From the NCBI GenBank assembly GCA_002483395.1, contig DLHV01000229.1:1055-13838 (forward strand): a stretch of DNA of 12,784 nucleotides, in the 5' to 3' direction. Source of the stretch: Chloracidobacterium sp. UBA7659. Its GTDB lineage: Bacteria > Acidobacteriota > Blastocatellia > Pyrinomonadales > Pyrinomonadaceae. The translations under genes were made by a program, and so were the position numbers. How positions within the stretch are numbered: position 1 is the first letter of the stretch; every line of letters begins with the position of its first letter. Shown here in pieces: positions 5,713-12,784 of the stretch. Below the pieces are notes generated by a model. It worked only from the letters and a program-made list of their open reading frames with translations, did not search any database and was not told where the DNA came from.

Positions 5713-7397
5713 TATTTTACCTTTAACGGCTCGATCTTGATGGTTTTTAGCGGTATCTTTTCCTTTTTGTCGAATTTGATCCGCAACGGCTTTCCGTCCG
5801 TCTTGAAATTAAATGTTGCGAACCGCTTCGTGATCTCCAGCTTTTCCGTCTTCGTCCCTTTGTCAGTTACGATATCCAGATCCATCGGCAATCGATAAGC
5901 AGCCGGCGTAAATTTGTCCAATTTTTGCATTTGAGCAATCGTCAAAGTTAACGTCTTTGTACGAGAATTGTACGCCTGTTTGACTTGCAGCTTGGGGCTT
6001 CCGATCCCGTAAACCCATTGATCGAAAAACCAGTCGAGCTTTGTGTTTGAAGCGGCCTCCATGGCCGACTGAAGGTCGGTCGATTCGACATTCGCGAACT
6101 TGTGAGCGTTCAGATAGTCGTTTACGGCCTTCCAAAACGCCTGATCCCCTATCTGTTCGCGCAGCGTGTGCAACACGGCGCCGCCTTTGTCGTAAGTCGT
6201 TGCCGGACGGTCGAACAGGGCGCTTACATTACCGGCATTCCGGTTGAAAAGGCCATTGCGTTTCGGATTTACCGCGTCGTCGGCAAGAAACGTTTCCGCA
6301 TCTGACACGACTTTCGCCATATACGCCGGGCGTCCGTACATTTTCTCTCGGTAGGCGGCCTCCATAAACGTCGCAAATCCCTCGTTAAGCCATAATTCCG
6401 CCCAGTTCTTGCAGGTTACAAGATTCCCAAACCACGAATGAGCCGCCTCGTGCGAAACAAGGTCCTCTGTCGCACTCTGCCAGAACGGAACACTCGCGAG
6501 GAATATCTCGTTGTCGGCCATCGTCGTCGCCGTTATATTCTCCATTCCGCCAAATTGAAATACGCTGACGATCGTCTGGTCGTATTTCGAATACGGAAAA
6601 GCGATCGCGGTTAGCTCCTCGTAAACGCGAAGGATATCCCGAGTTTTGCCAAAAGCCTTCGGAACAATCTCCTCTTTACCCGGATAAACATAGTAGCCAA
6701 GCGGAATATCTTTATATTTATCACTGGTTTTCGAATATTCACCGATCACGAAAGAAACGAGGTAGGTTGAGTGAGGAATCATCATCTTGAAATGATGCGT
6801 AAACGTTCCGTCGGGATTCTCCTTCTGCTCGACGAGGTCGCCATTCCCGACGACGGTCTCGCCTTTGTCAGCGGTGATGTATTCTTCGGTTGTTGCCTTA
6901 TCGCTCGGAAAATCGAACGATGGGAACCAGTGCCTGGCCTCATCCGGCTCGCCCTGCGTCCAGATCTGGGCCGAATGAACTCGTGTATCGCCTTGCTTTC
7001 CTTCCGGCACAAAATAGACGCCTTTCTTGGGTGTGGCCGTATATTGAAATCTAATTGCGATCGTCTCGCTGGCTGAGTAGTCACGATCAAGCGTAACGGT
7101 AATTCCGCCGCCATCTGTTTTGTGTTTCAGCTCCAGGCCACCAGGATCGAGCATTACGGCTTTGAAATTGAGGTCAACCGCATCAAGCACCACTTCGCGA
7201 AAACCGTCTTTCAAAGGCTTTAGAAGAACGGTGGCATCGCCGATAACCTTTTTGTTGGGCCGGTCAAAACTGACCCGCAGTACATAGTGTTGCACGTCGT
7301 ATTTTGAAGCTCGGTTGAAATCAGGCCGCGAAGTTTGAGCCTGAACCGTGAATGCGAAGAATATCGCGGCGGCAAGGGAGAGAAATTTGTATTTCAT
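5712..7397 (-). CDS. Secreted M1-family zinc aminopeptidase
   Basis: M1 enzymes remove N-terminal residues from peptides using one zinc ion. From the chosen start the protein has 561 residues: a Sec signal peptide (MKYKFLSLAAAIFFAFTVQAQ), a beta-sheet N-domain (about 30-215), a thermolysin-like catalytic domain and a short beta C-domain from about 465. It lacks the large C-terminal helical domain of PepN-type enzymes. The exopeptidase motif is GGMEN (283-287, usually GAMEN). Zinc ligands are in HEAAH (316-320) and NEG (Glu339), with Tyr402 (TTYDKGG) as the likely transition-state Tyr. It should act in the periplasm or outside. The ATG at 7397 gives a classic signal peptide but has no Shine-Dalgarno. 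An in-frame ATG at 7451 has AGGAAG nine bases upstream but would add 18 residues before the signal and lies inside an inverted-repeat element. It is downstream of the S9 gene on the same strand with a 165-bp gap, so co-transcription is possible. Confidence 0.94.
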   Translation of the reverse strand: MKYKFLSLAAAIFFAFTVQAQTSRPDFNRASKYDVQHYVLRVSFDRPNKKVIGDATVLLKPLKDGFREVVLDAVDLNFKAVMLDPGGLELKHKTDGGGITVTLDRDYSASETIAIRFQYTATPKKGVYFVPEGKQGDTRVHSAQIWTQGEPDEARHWFPSFDFPSDKATTEEYITADKGETVVGNGDLVEQKENPDGTFTHHFKMMIPHSTYLVSFVIGEYSKTSDKYKDIPLGYYVYPGKEEIVPKAFGKTRDILRVYEELTAIAFPYSKYDQTIVSVFQFGGMENITATTMADNEIFLASVPFWQSATEDLVSHEAAHSWFGNLVTCKNWAELWLNEGFATFMEAAYREKMYGRPAYMAKVVSDAETFLADDAVNPKRNGLFNRNAGNVSALFDRPATTYDKGGAVLHTLREQIGDQAFWKAVNDYLNAHKFANVESTDLQSAMEAASNTKLDWFFDQWVYGIGSPKLQVKQAYNSRTKTLTLTIAQMQKLDKFTPAAYRLPMDLDIVTDKGTKTEKLEITKRFATFNFKTDGKPLRIKFDKKEKIPLKTIKIEPLKVK

Positions 7398-7417
7398 AAG
7401 AAAAGCATTGTCAATAA

Positions 7418-7548
7418 GCGGGGCAGAGCCCTCTTCCGAACCTGCAAACATATCGAATTGCTTCCTGCTATCTAACCTGCATTCGAGCTAAGCTAATCAG
7501 ATCGAATTGATAAGGATAACAGGTCGGGAAGGGTGGCTCTGCCCCCGC
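7418..7548. repeat. 131-bp element with imperfect terminal inverted repeats between the S9 and M1 genes
   Basis: The left arm at 7418-7444 (beginning GCGGGGCAGAGCC, ending ACCTG) matches the reverse complement of the right arm at 7520-7548 (beginning GCGGGGGCAGAGCCA, ending GACCTG), with a few one-base gaps and mismatches. The 75-bp interior is A/T-richer and encodes nothing. The layout suits a MITE or paired REP-like element. As RNA it could form a long stem in the S9-M1 intergenic message. No target-site duplication is clear. It contains the alternative M1 start at 7451 and its Shine-Dalgarno. Confidence 0.6.
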
Positions 7549-7562
7549 CGGGTTTTATCAAC

Positions 7563-9608
7563 TTAACCCTTAAGATGCTTATCCAGCCAGCCGATGACAT
7601 TCGCGTACCAAAATTCCGAATTTTGCGGTTTCAATATCCAGTGGCCTTCGTCCGGAAATATGATCAGCTTCGACTCGACGCCCTTAAGCTGTAAAGTCGT
7701 AAACAGCTGCAAGCTCTGATCGACGGGCACGCGGAAATCCTGCTCGCCGGCCGTTACAAGGGTGGGTGTATTGAAACGGTTGGCAAATTTGTGCGGCGAC
7801 CATTTTTGATAATTAACGGCGTTCACCCACGGCATGCCCTTAAATTCCCAGTTGACAAACCAAATCTCTTCCGTCGCTGTCGCCATGCTTTCGAGATTGT
7901 ACACACCGGCGTGTGACACGAGCGCCTTGAATTTGAATCGCGGATCGCCATTGTGTCCGAGAATCCAGTCGATCATGTATCCGCCGTAGCTTGCCCCGGC
8001 CGCCCCGATCCGCGATTTGTCGATAAACGGCCGTTTTATTACCTCGGCAACCCCGTTCTTGATATCGACAAAAGCCTTTCCGCCCCAATCCGCCGAGACA
8101 TCATCGACAAATTTCTGGCCGTAGCCGGTCGATCCGCGTTGGTTTGGAAGAAATACGACATAACCGGCATTAGCAAACATCTGCGGGTTCCAGCGGTAGC
8201 CCCAACTATCGTTCCAGGCGCCCTGTGGCCCGCCGTGAATCAACACGAGCAGCGGATATTTCTTCTTGGCATCGAAATTCGCGGGCTTCAGCAAAAAGCC
8301 GTGAACCGGCGTCTGCAATCCGCCCTTCCATTCGAGTTCTTCCGGGGCAGGCAATGTAAAATTCGGCCGGCTGCGGCTAACGGCCTTTATAGAAACTCCC
8401 TGCGTTCCCGCGGCGAAGATCTCGGTCGGCGTTGCCATTGAGCTGGACGCAAACACCAGCGTTTTGCCGTCACGCGAGATATTCAGGCTGTTGATGAAAG
8501 AGAATGCAGTCAAAGAACCTTCGGCAGATTTCACATGCGTCGCGATCCGCAGTCTAAAATCGGGTTCGACCGGAACCGTGAAGACCTTCGATTTGCCGCG
8601 GACGCCCGACGCGAAATAAATTGTTTTGCTATCGGCGGTGACCGTCATCTCATCGACCTGATTATCGAAACCCGCTGTCAACTCGACCGTCTGGCCGCTC
8701 TTCCTGTCATAGCGCATTATCCGCCAGCGGTCGGCTTCAAATGTCGCCGTCGCCTGAGAGCGGTAAAGAATGTACTTGCCGTCTGCCGTATAAACGGGCG
8801 AAGCGTCGTAGCCTTTATTTGTCGCCGTGATGTTTTTTGTCGAACCGCCACTCACGGGCATCACAAAAATATCGCTGTTAGTCGAAGAAGCCTCTATCTT
8901 ATCGAGGTTTTTCAGGAACGCGATCTCATTGCCGTCCGGGGAAAAAGCGTAGTCGACACCGCTCGAGGCCGCATACGGAGGCGAATCGAAATCGCCCGGC
9001 GTAAGATCGCGTGCGACGCCGCCATCTTTAGAGACGATAAAAACATGCGAGCGTTTGCGGTCGCGCCATTCGTTCCAGTGCTTGAACAAAAGCCGCTCGG
9101 CGACCTTAGCTTTCACCTTGCTTGCTTCGGCTTTTTCGTCTTCGGCCTTATTGCAATCATCCGACGAGCATTCGGGATAGACTTCGGAGTTAAATGCGAT
9201 CCATTTTCCGTCCGGCGACCAAACGGGATTTCCCGCACCGGTCGAGATCTTCGTTACCTGCTCCTTGTCATCTCCGTCGTCTTCCATCACCCAAATCTGG
9301 CCGCCTGTGGTGTAGGCAATATGGTCACTGTCGGGCGACCATCGCGGCGAGCTGTGCGACGCGGTGCCGCTTGTCAACTGCCTTTGGTCGGAGCCATCGG
9401 TTTTTACGACATAGATGTGCGTTACTGTTCGGTTCTCGGCTTTGTTTACGACGCCGACCGTATAGGCCACCCATTTTCCGTCCGGCGACAATTGCGGATC
9501 GCCGATACGCTTGGCATTGACAAGATCGTTGAAGGAAAAAGGTGCCTGCGAACGGACACCGGCAATCGCGGATGCGCAAATAAAGATCAAGATTAGAATG
9601 CGTTTCAT
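7563..9608 (-). CDS. Secreted S9 (prolyl oligopeptidase / DPP5-like) serine peptidase
   Basis: S9C-type enzymes cleave dipeptides or acylated residues from oligopeptides. The 681-residue protein has a Sec signal peptide (about 1-20) and a beta-propeller of TolB/WD40-like repeats (about 25-415, with SPDGKWVAYT at 41-50 and SPDGKWIAFN at 131-140). An alpha/beta hydrolase domain follows (about 425-681). The catalytic triad is visible as Ser540 in GASYGGY, Asp624 in AGEQDFRVP and His656 in DEGHW; HGGPQG (458-463) is the oxyanion-side motif. A charged insert at about 145-185 with Cys147 and Cys152 may carry a disulfide and is usual in related bacterial proteins. The ATG at 9606-9608 is preceded by AGGA at a spacing of 8, supporting this start. 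It is the first gene of a minus-strand pair with the M1 aminopeptidase. I place its substrates in the periplasm or outside the cell. Confidence 0.95.
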   Translation of the reverse strand: MKRILILIFICASAIAGVRSQAPFSFNDLVNAKRIGDPQLSPDGKWVAYTVGVVNKAENRTVTHIYVVKTDGSDQRQLTSGTASHSSPRWSPDSDHIAYTTGGQIWVMEDDGDDKEQVTKISTGAGNPVWSPDGKWIAFNSEVYPECSSDDCNKAEDEKAEASKVKAKVAERLLFKHWNEWRDRKRSHVFIVSKDGGVARDLTPGDFDSPPYAASSGVDYAFSPDGNEIAFLKNLDKIEASSTNSDIFVMPVSGGSTKNITATNKGYDASPVYTADGKYILYRSQATATFEADRWRIMRYDRKSGQTVELTAGFDNQVDEMTVTADSKTIYFASGVRGKSKVFTVPVEPDFRLRIATHVKSAEGSLTAFSFINSLNISRDGKTLVFASSSMATPTEIFAAGTQGVSIKAVSRSRPNFTLPAPEELEWKGGLQTPVHGFLLKPANFDAKKKYPLLVLIHGGPQGAWNDSWGYRWNPQMFANAGYVVFLPNQRGSTGYGQKFVDDVSADWGGKAFVDIKNGVAEVIKRPFIDKSRIGAAGASYGGYMIDWILGHNGDPRFKFKALVSHAGVYNLESMATATEEIWFVNWEFKGMPWVNAVNYQKWSPHKFANRFNTPTLVTAGEQDFRVPVDQSLQLFTTLQLKGVESKLIIFPDEGHWILKPQNSEFWYANVIGWLDKHLKG

Positions 9609-10085
9609 GTGTTTGTCCTACTGGTCCGGGATGAAAAATCTAAAACATTATCTCACACAACTTTGTAACTTCGTATTGCTCGCCTGGGCAGTGGCAAATT
9701 TATTATTTAGTTAAATTCATGATGCGGCGTGGAAACCAATTCTTAATTTCTGCGTATTCTGATTCTTCCGGGTTCTTGTTTTTCTATCTTGTCTGTGGGT
9801 TTTCCTTGACATAGAACGATCGCTTCATCTAAGCTATCCCGGGCGTTTCGATGATTGTGAAACGTATCATGAACAAAACACGTGGGACAGTGGGACAGGG
9901 AACTAAATATAGTCGTAATCTATTGACACGCCTATATTTAGCTGATCGACGAGGTGTCCCAAAAGTGTCCCAGGCTGGGACAGTTGTGACGGACCGAAAT
10001 ATCAGGCTAAGTTGCCGCAATTGCAATAATTTAGATACGGAAATGGACCATTTCCAAGGGATCCGGATCATCTCAAATATCAAAT
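9609..10085. other. 477-bp intergenic region between the divergent S9 and M28 genes
   Basis: No convincing protein gene is present. Promoters for both the S9 gene (minus) and the M28 gene (plus) should lie here. TTGACA at 9806-9811 and TTGACA at 9923-9928 are perfect -35 hexamers on the plus strand, but neither has a good -10 at the right distance (TAAGCT at 9830-9835 is weak). A small inverted repeat CGTTTC/GAAACG (9844-9849, 9859-9864) precedes the composite palindrome at 9883-9982. A 27-codon ORF (9631-9714) encodes a basic then hydrophobic peptide, MKNLKHY followed by a membrane-like stretch, but lies in the S9 promoter region and is doubtful. Confidence 0.6.
9883..9982. repeat. Composite palindrome with five TGGGACA/TGTCCCA heptamers
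   Basis: TGGGACA occurs at 9883-9889, 9891-9897 and 9976-9982, and its complement TGTCCCA at 9955-9961 and 9966-9972. Inside, CTAAATATAG (9903-9912) and CTATATTTAG (9932-9941) are a perfect 10-bp inverted pair around a 19-nt loop. The first two heptamers are 8 bp apart (start to start), the next pair 11 bp, and TGTCCCAGGCTGGGACA forms a tight palindrome at 9966-9982. The array sits about 100-200 bp upstream of the M28 start. It could be an operator cluster for a dimeric regulator, a MITE remnant or a structured RNA; the sequence alone does not decide. Confidence 0.7.
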
Positions 10086-11519
10086 ATGAAATTACAAATA
10101 ACGCTCGCCGTCATTAGTCTCAGCGTTTCTCAATTGTTTGCCCAACAACCTGCCCCGGCACCCACGCCGATGCTCTATTCCGTAAAAACGCTCGATGAGC
10201 TAAAAACCATCCAAAAAGCCTCGCTCGCAGGTGATTACGCGTTGCGGCAGACCGCCTACCTCTCAAATAACATCGGCCCGCGGCTCTCGGGTTCGCCACA
10301 GGCCGAGCGAGCCGTTCAATACGTTGCCGAAGAAATGCGCAGGCTCGGCCTTGACGTCCGCCTGCAAAAAGTAATGGTGCCGCACTGGGTTCGCGGCCAG
10401 GAGCACGGCGAGCTGATCGAATTTGAAGGCATGGCTCCCGGAACAACCCAAAAGGTCATTCTGACCGCTCTTGGCGGCAGTATTAAAACTCCCGACGACG
10501 GCCTTGCTGCCGAGGTCATCGTCGTCAATAATTTTGCCGAGCTAAACGCGCTCGGTCGCACCGGAGTCGAAGGCAAAATCGTGCTTTTCAACAATAAATT
10601 CGATAGGGAAATGCAGGCCGCGGGCTATGGCGGGTCGGCTTACGGCCAGGCCGTTGCATACCGTTTTGCAGCCGCGATGCAGGCGGCTCCGCTTGGTGCC
10701 GTGGCGGTACTCGTTCGCTCGGCCGGCGGTTCGCAAAACCGGTTGGCTCACACGGGTTCGATGGGTTATGCGGACGGCGTGAAGAAAATTCCTGGTGCCG
10801 CTGTCACCTACGAAGACGCCGAGACCATCGCCTATCTCGCGAAAATGGGAAAGGTGCGGATGAAGCTTACGCTAACGCCCGAGACATTGCCCGACGCACC
10901 GAGCTATAACGTCATCGGCGATCTGAAGGGAAGCGATAAGCCCGACGAGATCGTCATCGTTTCCGGCCACCTCGATTCGTGGGACCTTGGAACGGGTGCG
11001 ATCGATGACGCAGCCGGTGTCGCCGTCGCAATGCAGGTCGCGAACACCCTGAAGCAGCTAAAACTTCAGCCAAAACGAACCATCCGTGTAATCGCCTGGA
11101 TGAACGAAGAGAACGGCGGAGCGGGAAGCAGAGCTTATGCTCTCGAACAAGAAGCAAATATGGCCAGGCACATCGGCGCGCTTGAAAGCGACCTCGGCGC
11201 AACGCACCCGCTCGGTTTTATTTTTGCCGGCAAGCCCGAATCACTACCATTCTTCGCGCCGATCTCGAACATCCTCGGCACACAAGGAGCCGGGCTTTCG
11301 CAGATCCAGCCCAATGTCGGATCTGATGTTAACCCCCTGACACAAAAAGGCGTGCCGTCGTTCGCCCCTTGGTTCGACCAACGAACATATTTCAACTATC
11401 ACCACACGGCAGCCGACACATTCGATAAAATAAACCCGAAAGACATTGCCGAAGTCGGCTCGGTCATGGCCGTGCTGGCATACGGACTCGCAAATTTAGA
11501 AGTGCCGCTGCCAAGATAA
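10086..11519 (+). CDS. Secreted M28-family metallopeptidase, carboxypeptidase Q-like
   Basis: M28 enzymes use two zinc ions; carboxypeptidase Q (PGCP) members hydrolyse dipeptides with free ends. The 477-residue protein has a signal peptide (about 1-19, QLFAQQ) and a PA-like insert (about 125-265) within an M28 catalytic fold. Metal and catalytic residues are recognisable: SGHLDSWDLG (His295, Asp297), GAIDDAAG (Asp307), NEENGG (Glu341/Glu342), ESDLG (Asp369) and YHHTAADT (His440). The pattern HLDSWDxGxGAxDD together with HHxxxDT is characteristic of carboxypeptidase Q rather than the bacterial leucine aminopeptidases. The ATG at 10086 opens straight into the signal peptide; no good Shine-Dalgarno is seen within 15 bases. 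It is divergent from the S9 gene, sharing the 477-bp intergenic region. It probably finishes the digestion of peptides released by the S9 and M1 enzymes; that link is inferred from location and family. Confidence 0.94.
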   Translation: MKLQITLAVISLSVSQLFAQQPAPAPTPMLYSVKTLDELKTIQKASLAGDYALRQTAYLSNNIGPRLSGSPQAERAVQYVAEEMRRLGLDVRLQKVMVPHWVRGQEHGELIEFEGMAPGTTQKVILTALGGSIKTPDDGLAAEVIVVNNFAELNALGRTGVEGKIVLFNNKFDREMQAAGYGGSAYGQAVAYRFAAAMQAAPLGAVAVLVRSAGGSQNRLAHTGSMGYADGVKKIPGAAVTYEDAETIAYLAKMGKVRMKLTLTPETLPDAPSYNVIGDLKGSDKPDEIVIVSGHLDSWDLGTGAIDDAAGVAVAMQVANTLKQLKLQPKRTIRVIAWMNEENGGAGSRAYALEQEANMARHIGALESDLGATHPLGFIFAGKPESLPFFAPISNILGTQGAGLSQIQPNVGSDVNPLTQKGVPSFAPWFDQRTYFNYHHTAADTFDKINPKDIAEVGSVMAVLAYGLANLEVPLPR

Positions 11520-11527
11520 ATCTTCGG

Positions 11528-11606
11528 TTCAAAATTCAAGGTTCAAAGTTACGGCACCAGTTGCGAAACGATCCCCCAGTTGCTACTTTGAACCTTGAAC
11601 ATTGAA
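11528..11606. repeat. Inverted repeat built from TTCAA heptads
   Basis: The left arm (11528-11549) and right arm (11585-11606) are reverse complements at 20 of 22 positions, around a 35-nt loop. Each arm is itself a row of three 7-bp units: GGTTCAA, AATTCAA, GGTTCAA from 11526, and TTGAACC, TTGAACA, TTGAACT from 11588. It starts nine bases after the M28 stop. It resembles simple TTCAA-type repeats that are common between genes in some environmental bacteria. It could form a long hairpin, but there is no T tract for a standard terminator. Confidence 0.7.
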
Positions 11607-11621
11607 CTTGGAACTCGCGTT

Positions 11622-11789
11622 ATGAATAGACCTCCACCGTACTTTCCGCAAAACCAACTATCTCCGCCATCGGAGAAGCGCTACCGGCGTTTCAAACTAC
11701 TGGTCGGGCTTTCGATCGTTGTCCTTTTGGCGGTCTTGATCGGTGCAGGTTTCGGCATATTTTATCTCGTTAGGTGGTTTTCGTCTTGA
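11622..11789 (+). CDS. Small single-pass membrane protein, 55 residues, unknown function
   Basis: The protein has a Pro/Gln-rich polar head (about 1-17, starting MNRPPPYFPQNQ), a basic stretch KRYRRFK (18-24) and one strong hydrophobic helix (about 25-51). By the positive-inside rule the N-terminus is probably cytoplasmic. I know of no family for it. The ATG at 11622 is chosen; an in-frame TTG at 11595 lies inside the inverted repeat and would add nine residues of repeat-encoded sequence. No strong Shine-Dalgarno is visible. It follows the M28 gene by 102 bp and converges on the S41 gene at 11902. A clean helix and normal codon use favour a real gene, but its short length leaves doubt. Confidence 0.55.
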   Translation: MNRPPPYFPQNQLSPPSEKRYRRFKLLVGLSIVVLLAVLIGAGFGIFYLVRWFSS

Positions 11790-11830
11790 TTATCCTTCGA
11801 GTTGATCGAGACGGCTTTAACTTTAAAGGG

Positions 11831-11861
11831 AAAACAACCGCGAATTATCTTGAATTCGCGG
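11831..11861 (-). terminator. Intrinsic terminator of the S41 protease gene
   Basis: On the minus strand, CCGCGAATT (11861-11853) pairs perfectly with AATTCGCGG (11846-11838) around a 6-nt loop, then TTGTTTT follows (11837-11831). It starts about 40 bases after the S41 stop at 11902. Plus-strand transcripts see the same stem but only a loose TTCTGTCTGTCTT tail, so it may end the small membrane protein gene poorly. Confidence 0.65.
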
Positions 11862-11901
11862 CCGTTCTGTCTGTCTTATAGCGTGAAGCCAAACGAGAAT
11901 C

Positions 11902-12784
11902 TTACCTGTTCGCTTCCGGCTTAAGCCTTGAAGCATTAGCTTTAGCCTTTGCTCCATCGAGGGCCAGCTGCCTTGCCTGGGGTATAAGCTCTATCGCTTT
12001 CATTAGCTGATTGTCGTATTCGTTCGACACTTGGAGCGATGTCTGTGAGCCGTAGGCCGCCGACACCAATTCGGACCGTAAAATACGTTCTACGAAATCA
12101 CGCTCTTTATCGATCTGCGCTGGTGTGTATTTGTATTTCTCGACGGCAAAGGTCTTGAACGATTGATACAGAGCATCCGTAACAGGGAAATCCTTTGCCG
12201 TGATGTCATGCTCGAACATGATCGGGCGGTCTACCTTATATGTTTCGAAGCCTTTGACCTTTCCATAAGCCAGATCCATGGCAAAAGCAAATATCGGGTT
12301 GTTAAGTTTAACCTGGTAACGAGCACGCTCGAGTGTTATTGTGTCCGGTTTGATCGCCACGTCAGGATTGATCCCGCCGCCGCTGTAAACCGCACGGCCA
12401 GCGTCGGTTTTCGACTCAGGCCCCTTAGGGACGACCGGCGTGCTGTCATCTGCTCTCACACCACCATTGGTGTAATAATCGTAAAGGTTGCCGTTTGAAT
12501 AATCGCGTTGGATCAAACGCCCCGCAGGTGTTTCGTATTTCGCGATCGTCAAGAGCAGCATCGAACCGTATTCCAATTGGAAAGGATTCTGCACTAGACC
12601 CTTGCCAAACGTGGTCTCGCCGACGATCAACGCCCGGTCGTGGTCCTGCAGCGCTCCCGCCAGGATTTCGGACGCGGACGCGGAATTGCGGTTGACCAGC
12701 ACAACGACTGGCATCGTTTCCGGGTTGGGATTCTCCGCACGATAAGGCTCGGTAGTGCCTTCGAGCCGTCCTTTTTGAGTAAAG
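11902..12784 (-). CDS. CtpA-type S41 C-terminal processing protease, 5' end beyond window
   Basis: About 293 C-terminal residues are visible, reading in frame to the window edge; an ATG at 12714 is internal and not the start. The catalytic signature is complete: [20 protein letters not shown], with the nucleophilic Ser at codon 12676-12678, and TTFGKGLVQ, with the general-base Lys at codon 12601-12603, 25 residues later, plus the Gln four residues after the Lys. The N-terminal signal and PDZ domain should lie beyond base 12784. The C-terminal part (about 150 residues after the core) is helical and charged, ending in an Ala/Lys-rich tail. Such enzymes are periplasmic and trim or degrade envelope proteins, often with an adaptor. 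It contrasts with the inactive-looking S41 protein at 495-1802. A terminator lies just downstream. Confidence 0.95.
   Translation of the reverse strand, partial: FTQKGRLEGTTEPYRAENPNPETMPVVVLVNRNSASASEILAGALQDHDRALIVGETTFGKGLVQNPFQLEYGSMLLLTIAKYETPAGRLIQRDYSNGNLYDYYTNGGVRADDSTPVVPKGPESKTDAGRAVYSGGGINPDVAIKPDTITLERARYQVKLNNPIFAFAMDLAYGKVKGFETYKVDRPIMFEHDITAKDFPVTDALYQSFKTFAVEKYKYTPAQIDKERDFVERILRSELVSAAYGSQTSLQVSNEYDNQLMKAIELIPQARQLALDGAKAKANASRLKPEANR

Noticed and set aside
7386..7414. Minus-strand TTGACA-17-TACAAA promoter
   Set aside because: It would start transcription inside the M1 signal-peptide codons, downstream of the start codon, so it is unlikely to serve the gene.
8535..9596. 353-codon plus-strand ORF opposite the S9 gene
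   Set aside because: The S9 frame has full catalytic motifs and a signal peptide; the antisense frame is Arg/Cys-rich and motif-free.
9631..9714. 27-codon ORF encoding a basic then hydrophobic peptide (toxin-like look)
   Set aside because: It lies in the S9 promoter region, has a poorly spaced ribosome site and no partner antitoxin RNA that I can see; short hydrophobic frames arise easily by chance.
9883..9982. CRISPR-like repeats
   Set aside because: The repeated unit is only 7 bp, occurs in both orientations and has unequal spacing, and no cas gene is nearby.
9851..10117. 88-codon plus-strand ORF through the TGGGACA array
   Set aside because: It runs through palindromic repeats and overlaps the M28 start in another frame; no family resemblance or ribosome site.

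Overview
The window looks like chromosomal DNA from an Acidobacteriota bacterium, most likely of the Blastocatellia/Pyrinomonadaceae type. This is inferred from gene content and protein style, not from a marker gene. The support is a dense set of secreted peptidases with Sec signal peptides (S41, M1, S9, carboxypeptidase Q-like M28, S41), a CtaB with an NQYIERD-type prenyl-diphosphate motif, a 5-helix oxidase subunit III, and a ydaO-class riboswitch. Base composition is moderate, and no phage, integrase or transposase gene is visible.

Layout. 1-393 (minus) is the 5' part of ruvX. Divergent from it at 495-1802 is a PDZ/S41 protein whose catalytic Ser and Lys are both replaced, so it is probably a pseudoprotease; a clear intrinsic terminator follows. 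1913-3046 encodes an unrecognised secreted protein with a small beta-rich N-domain, a long Pro/Lys/Ala-rich linker and a short C-terminal domain. 3193-5275 is a tight operon for heme-copper oxidase assembly: ctaB, a subunit III gene and a DUF420 gene. 5276-5711 has no convincing protein gene. It holds a promoter, a well-conserved cyclic di-AMP (ydaO/yuaA) riboswitch and a strong bidirectional terminator. The riboswitch points into the 3' end of the convergent M1 peptidase gene rather than at a gene of its own.

5712-9608 carries two minus-strand secreted peptidases, S9 (upstream) and M1 (downstream), separated by a 131-bp element with imperfect terminal inverted repeats. 9609-10085 is a 477-bp intergenic region with a composite palindrome built from five TGGGACA/TGTCCCA heptamers. 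10086-11519 (plus) is a carboxypeptidase Q-like M28 peptidase, followed by a heptad-based inverted repeat and a 55-residue membrane protein. 11902-12784 (minus, cut by the window edge) is a CtpA-type S41 protease with an intact Ser/Lys pair.

The S9, M1 and M28 enzymes would together take extracytoplasmic peptides down to dipeptides and amino acids, while the oxidase-assembly genes serve aerobic respiration. The observations most worth following up are the riboswitch without a target gene, with a possible antisense role against the M1 gene, and the S41 pseudoprotease.
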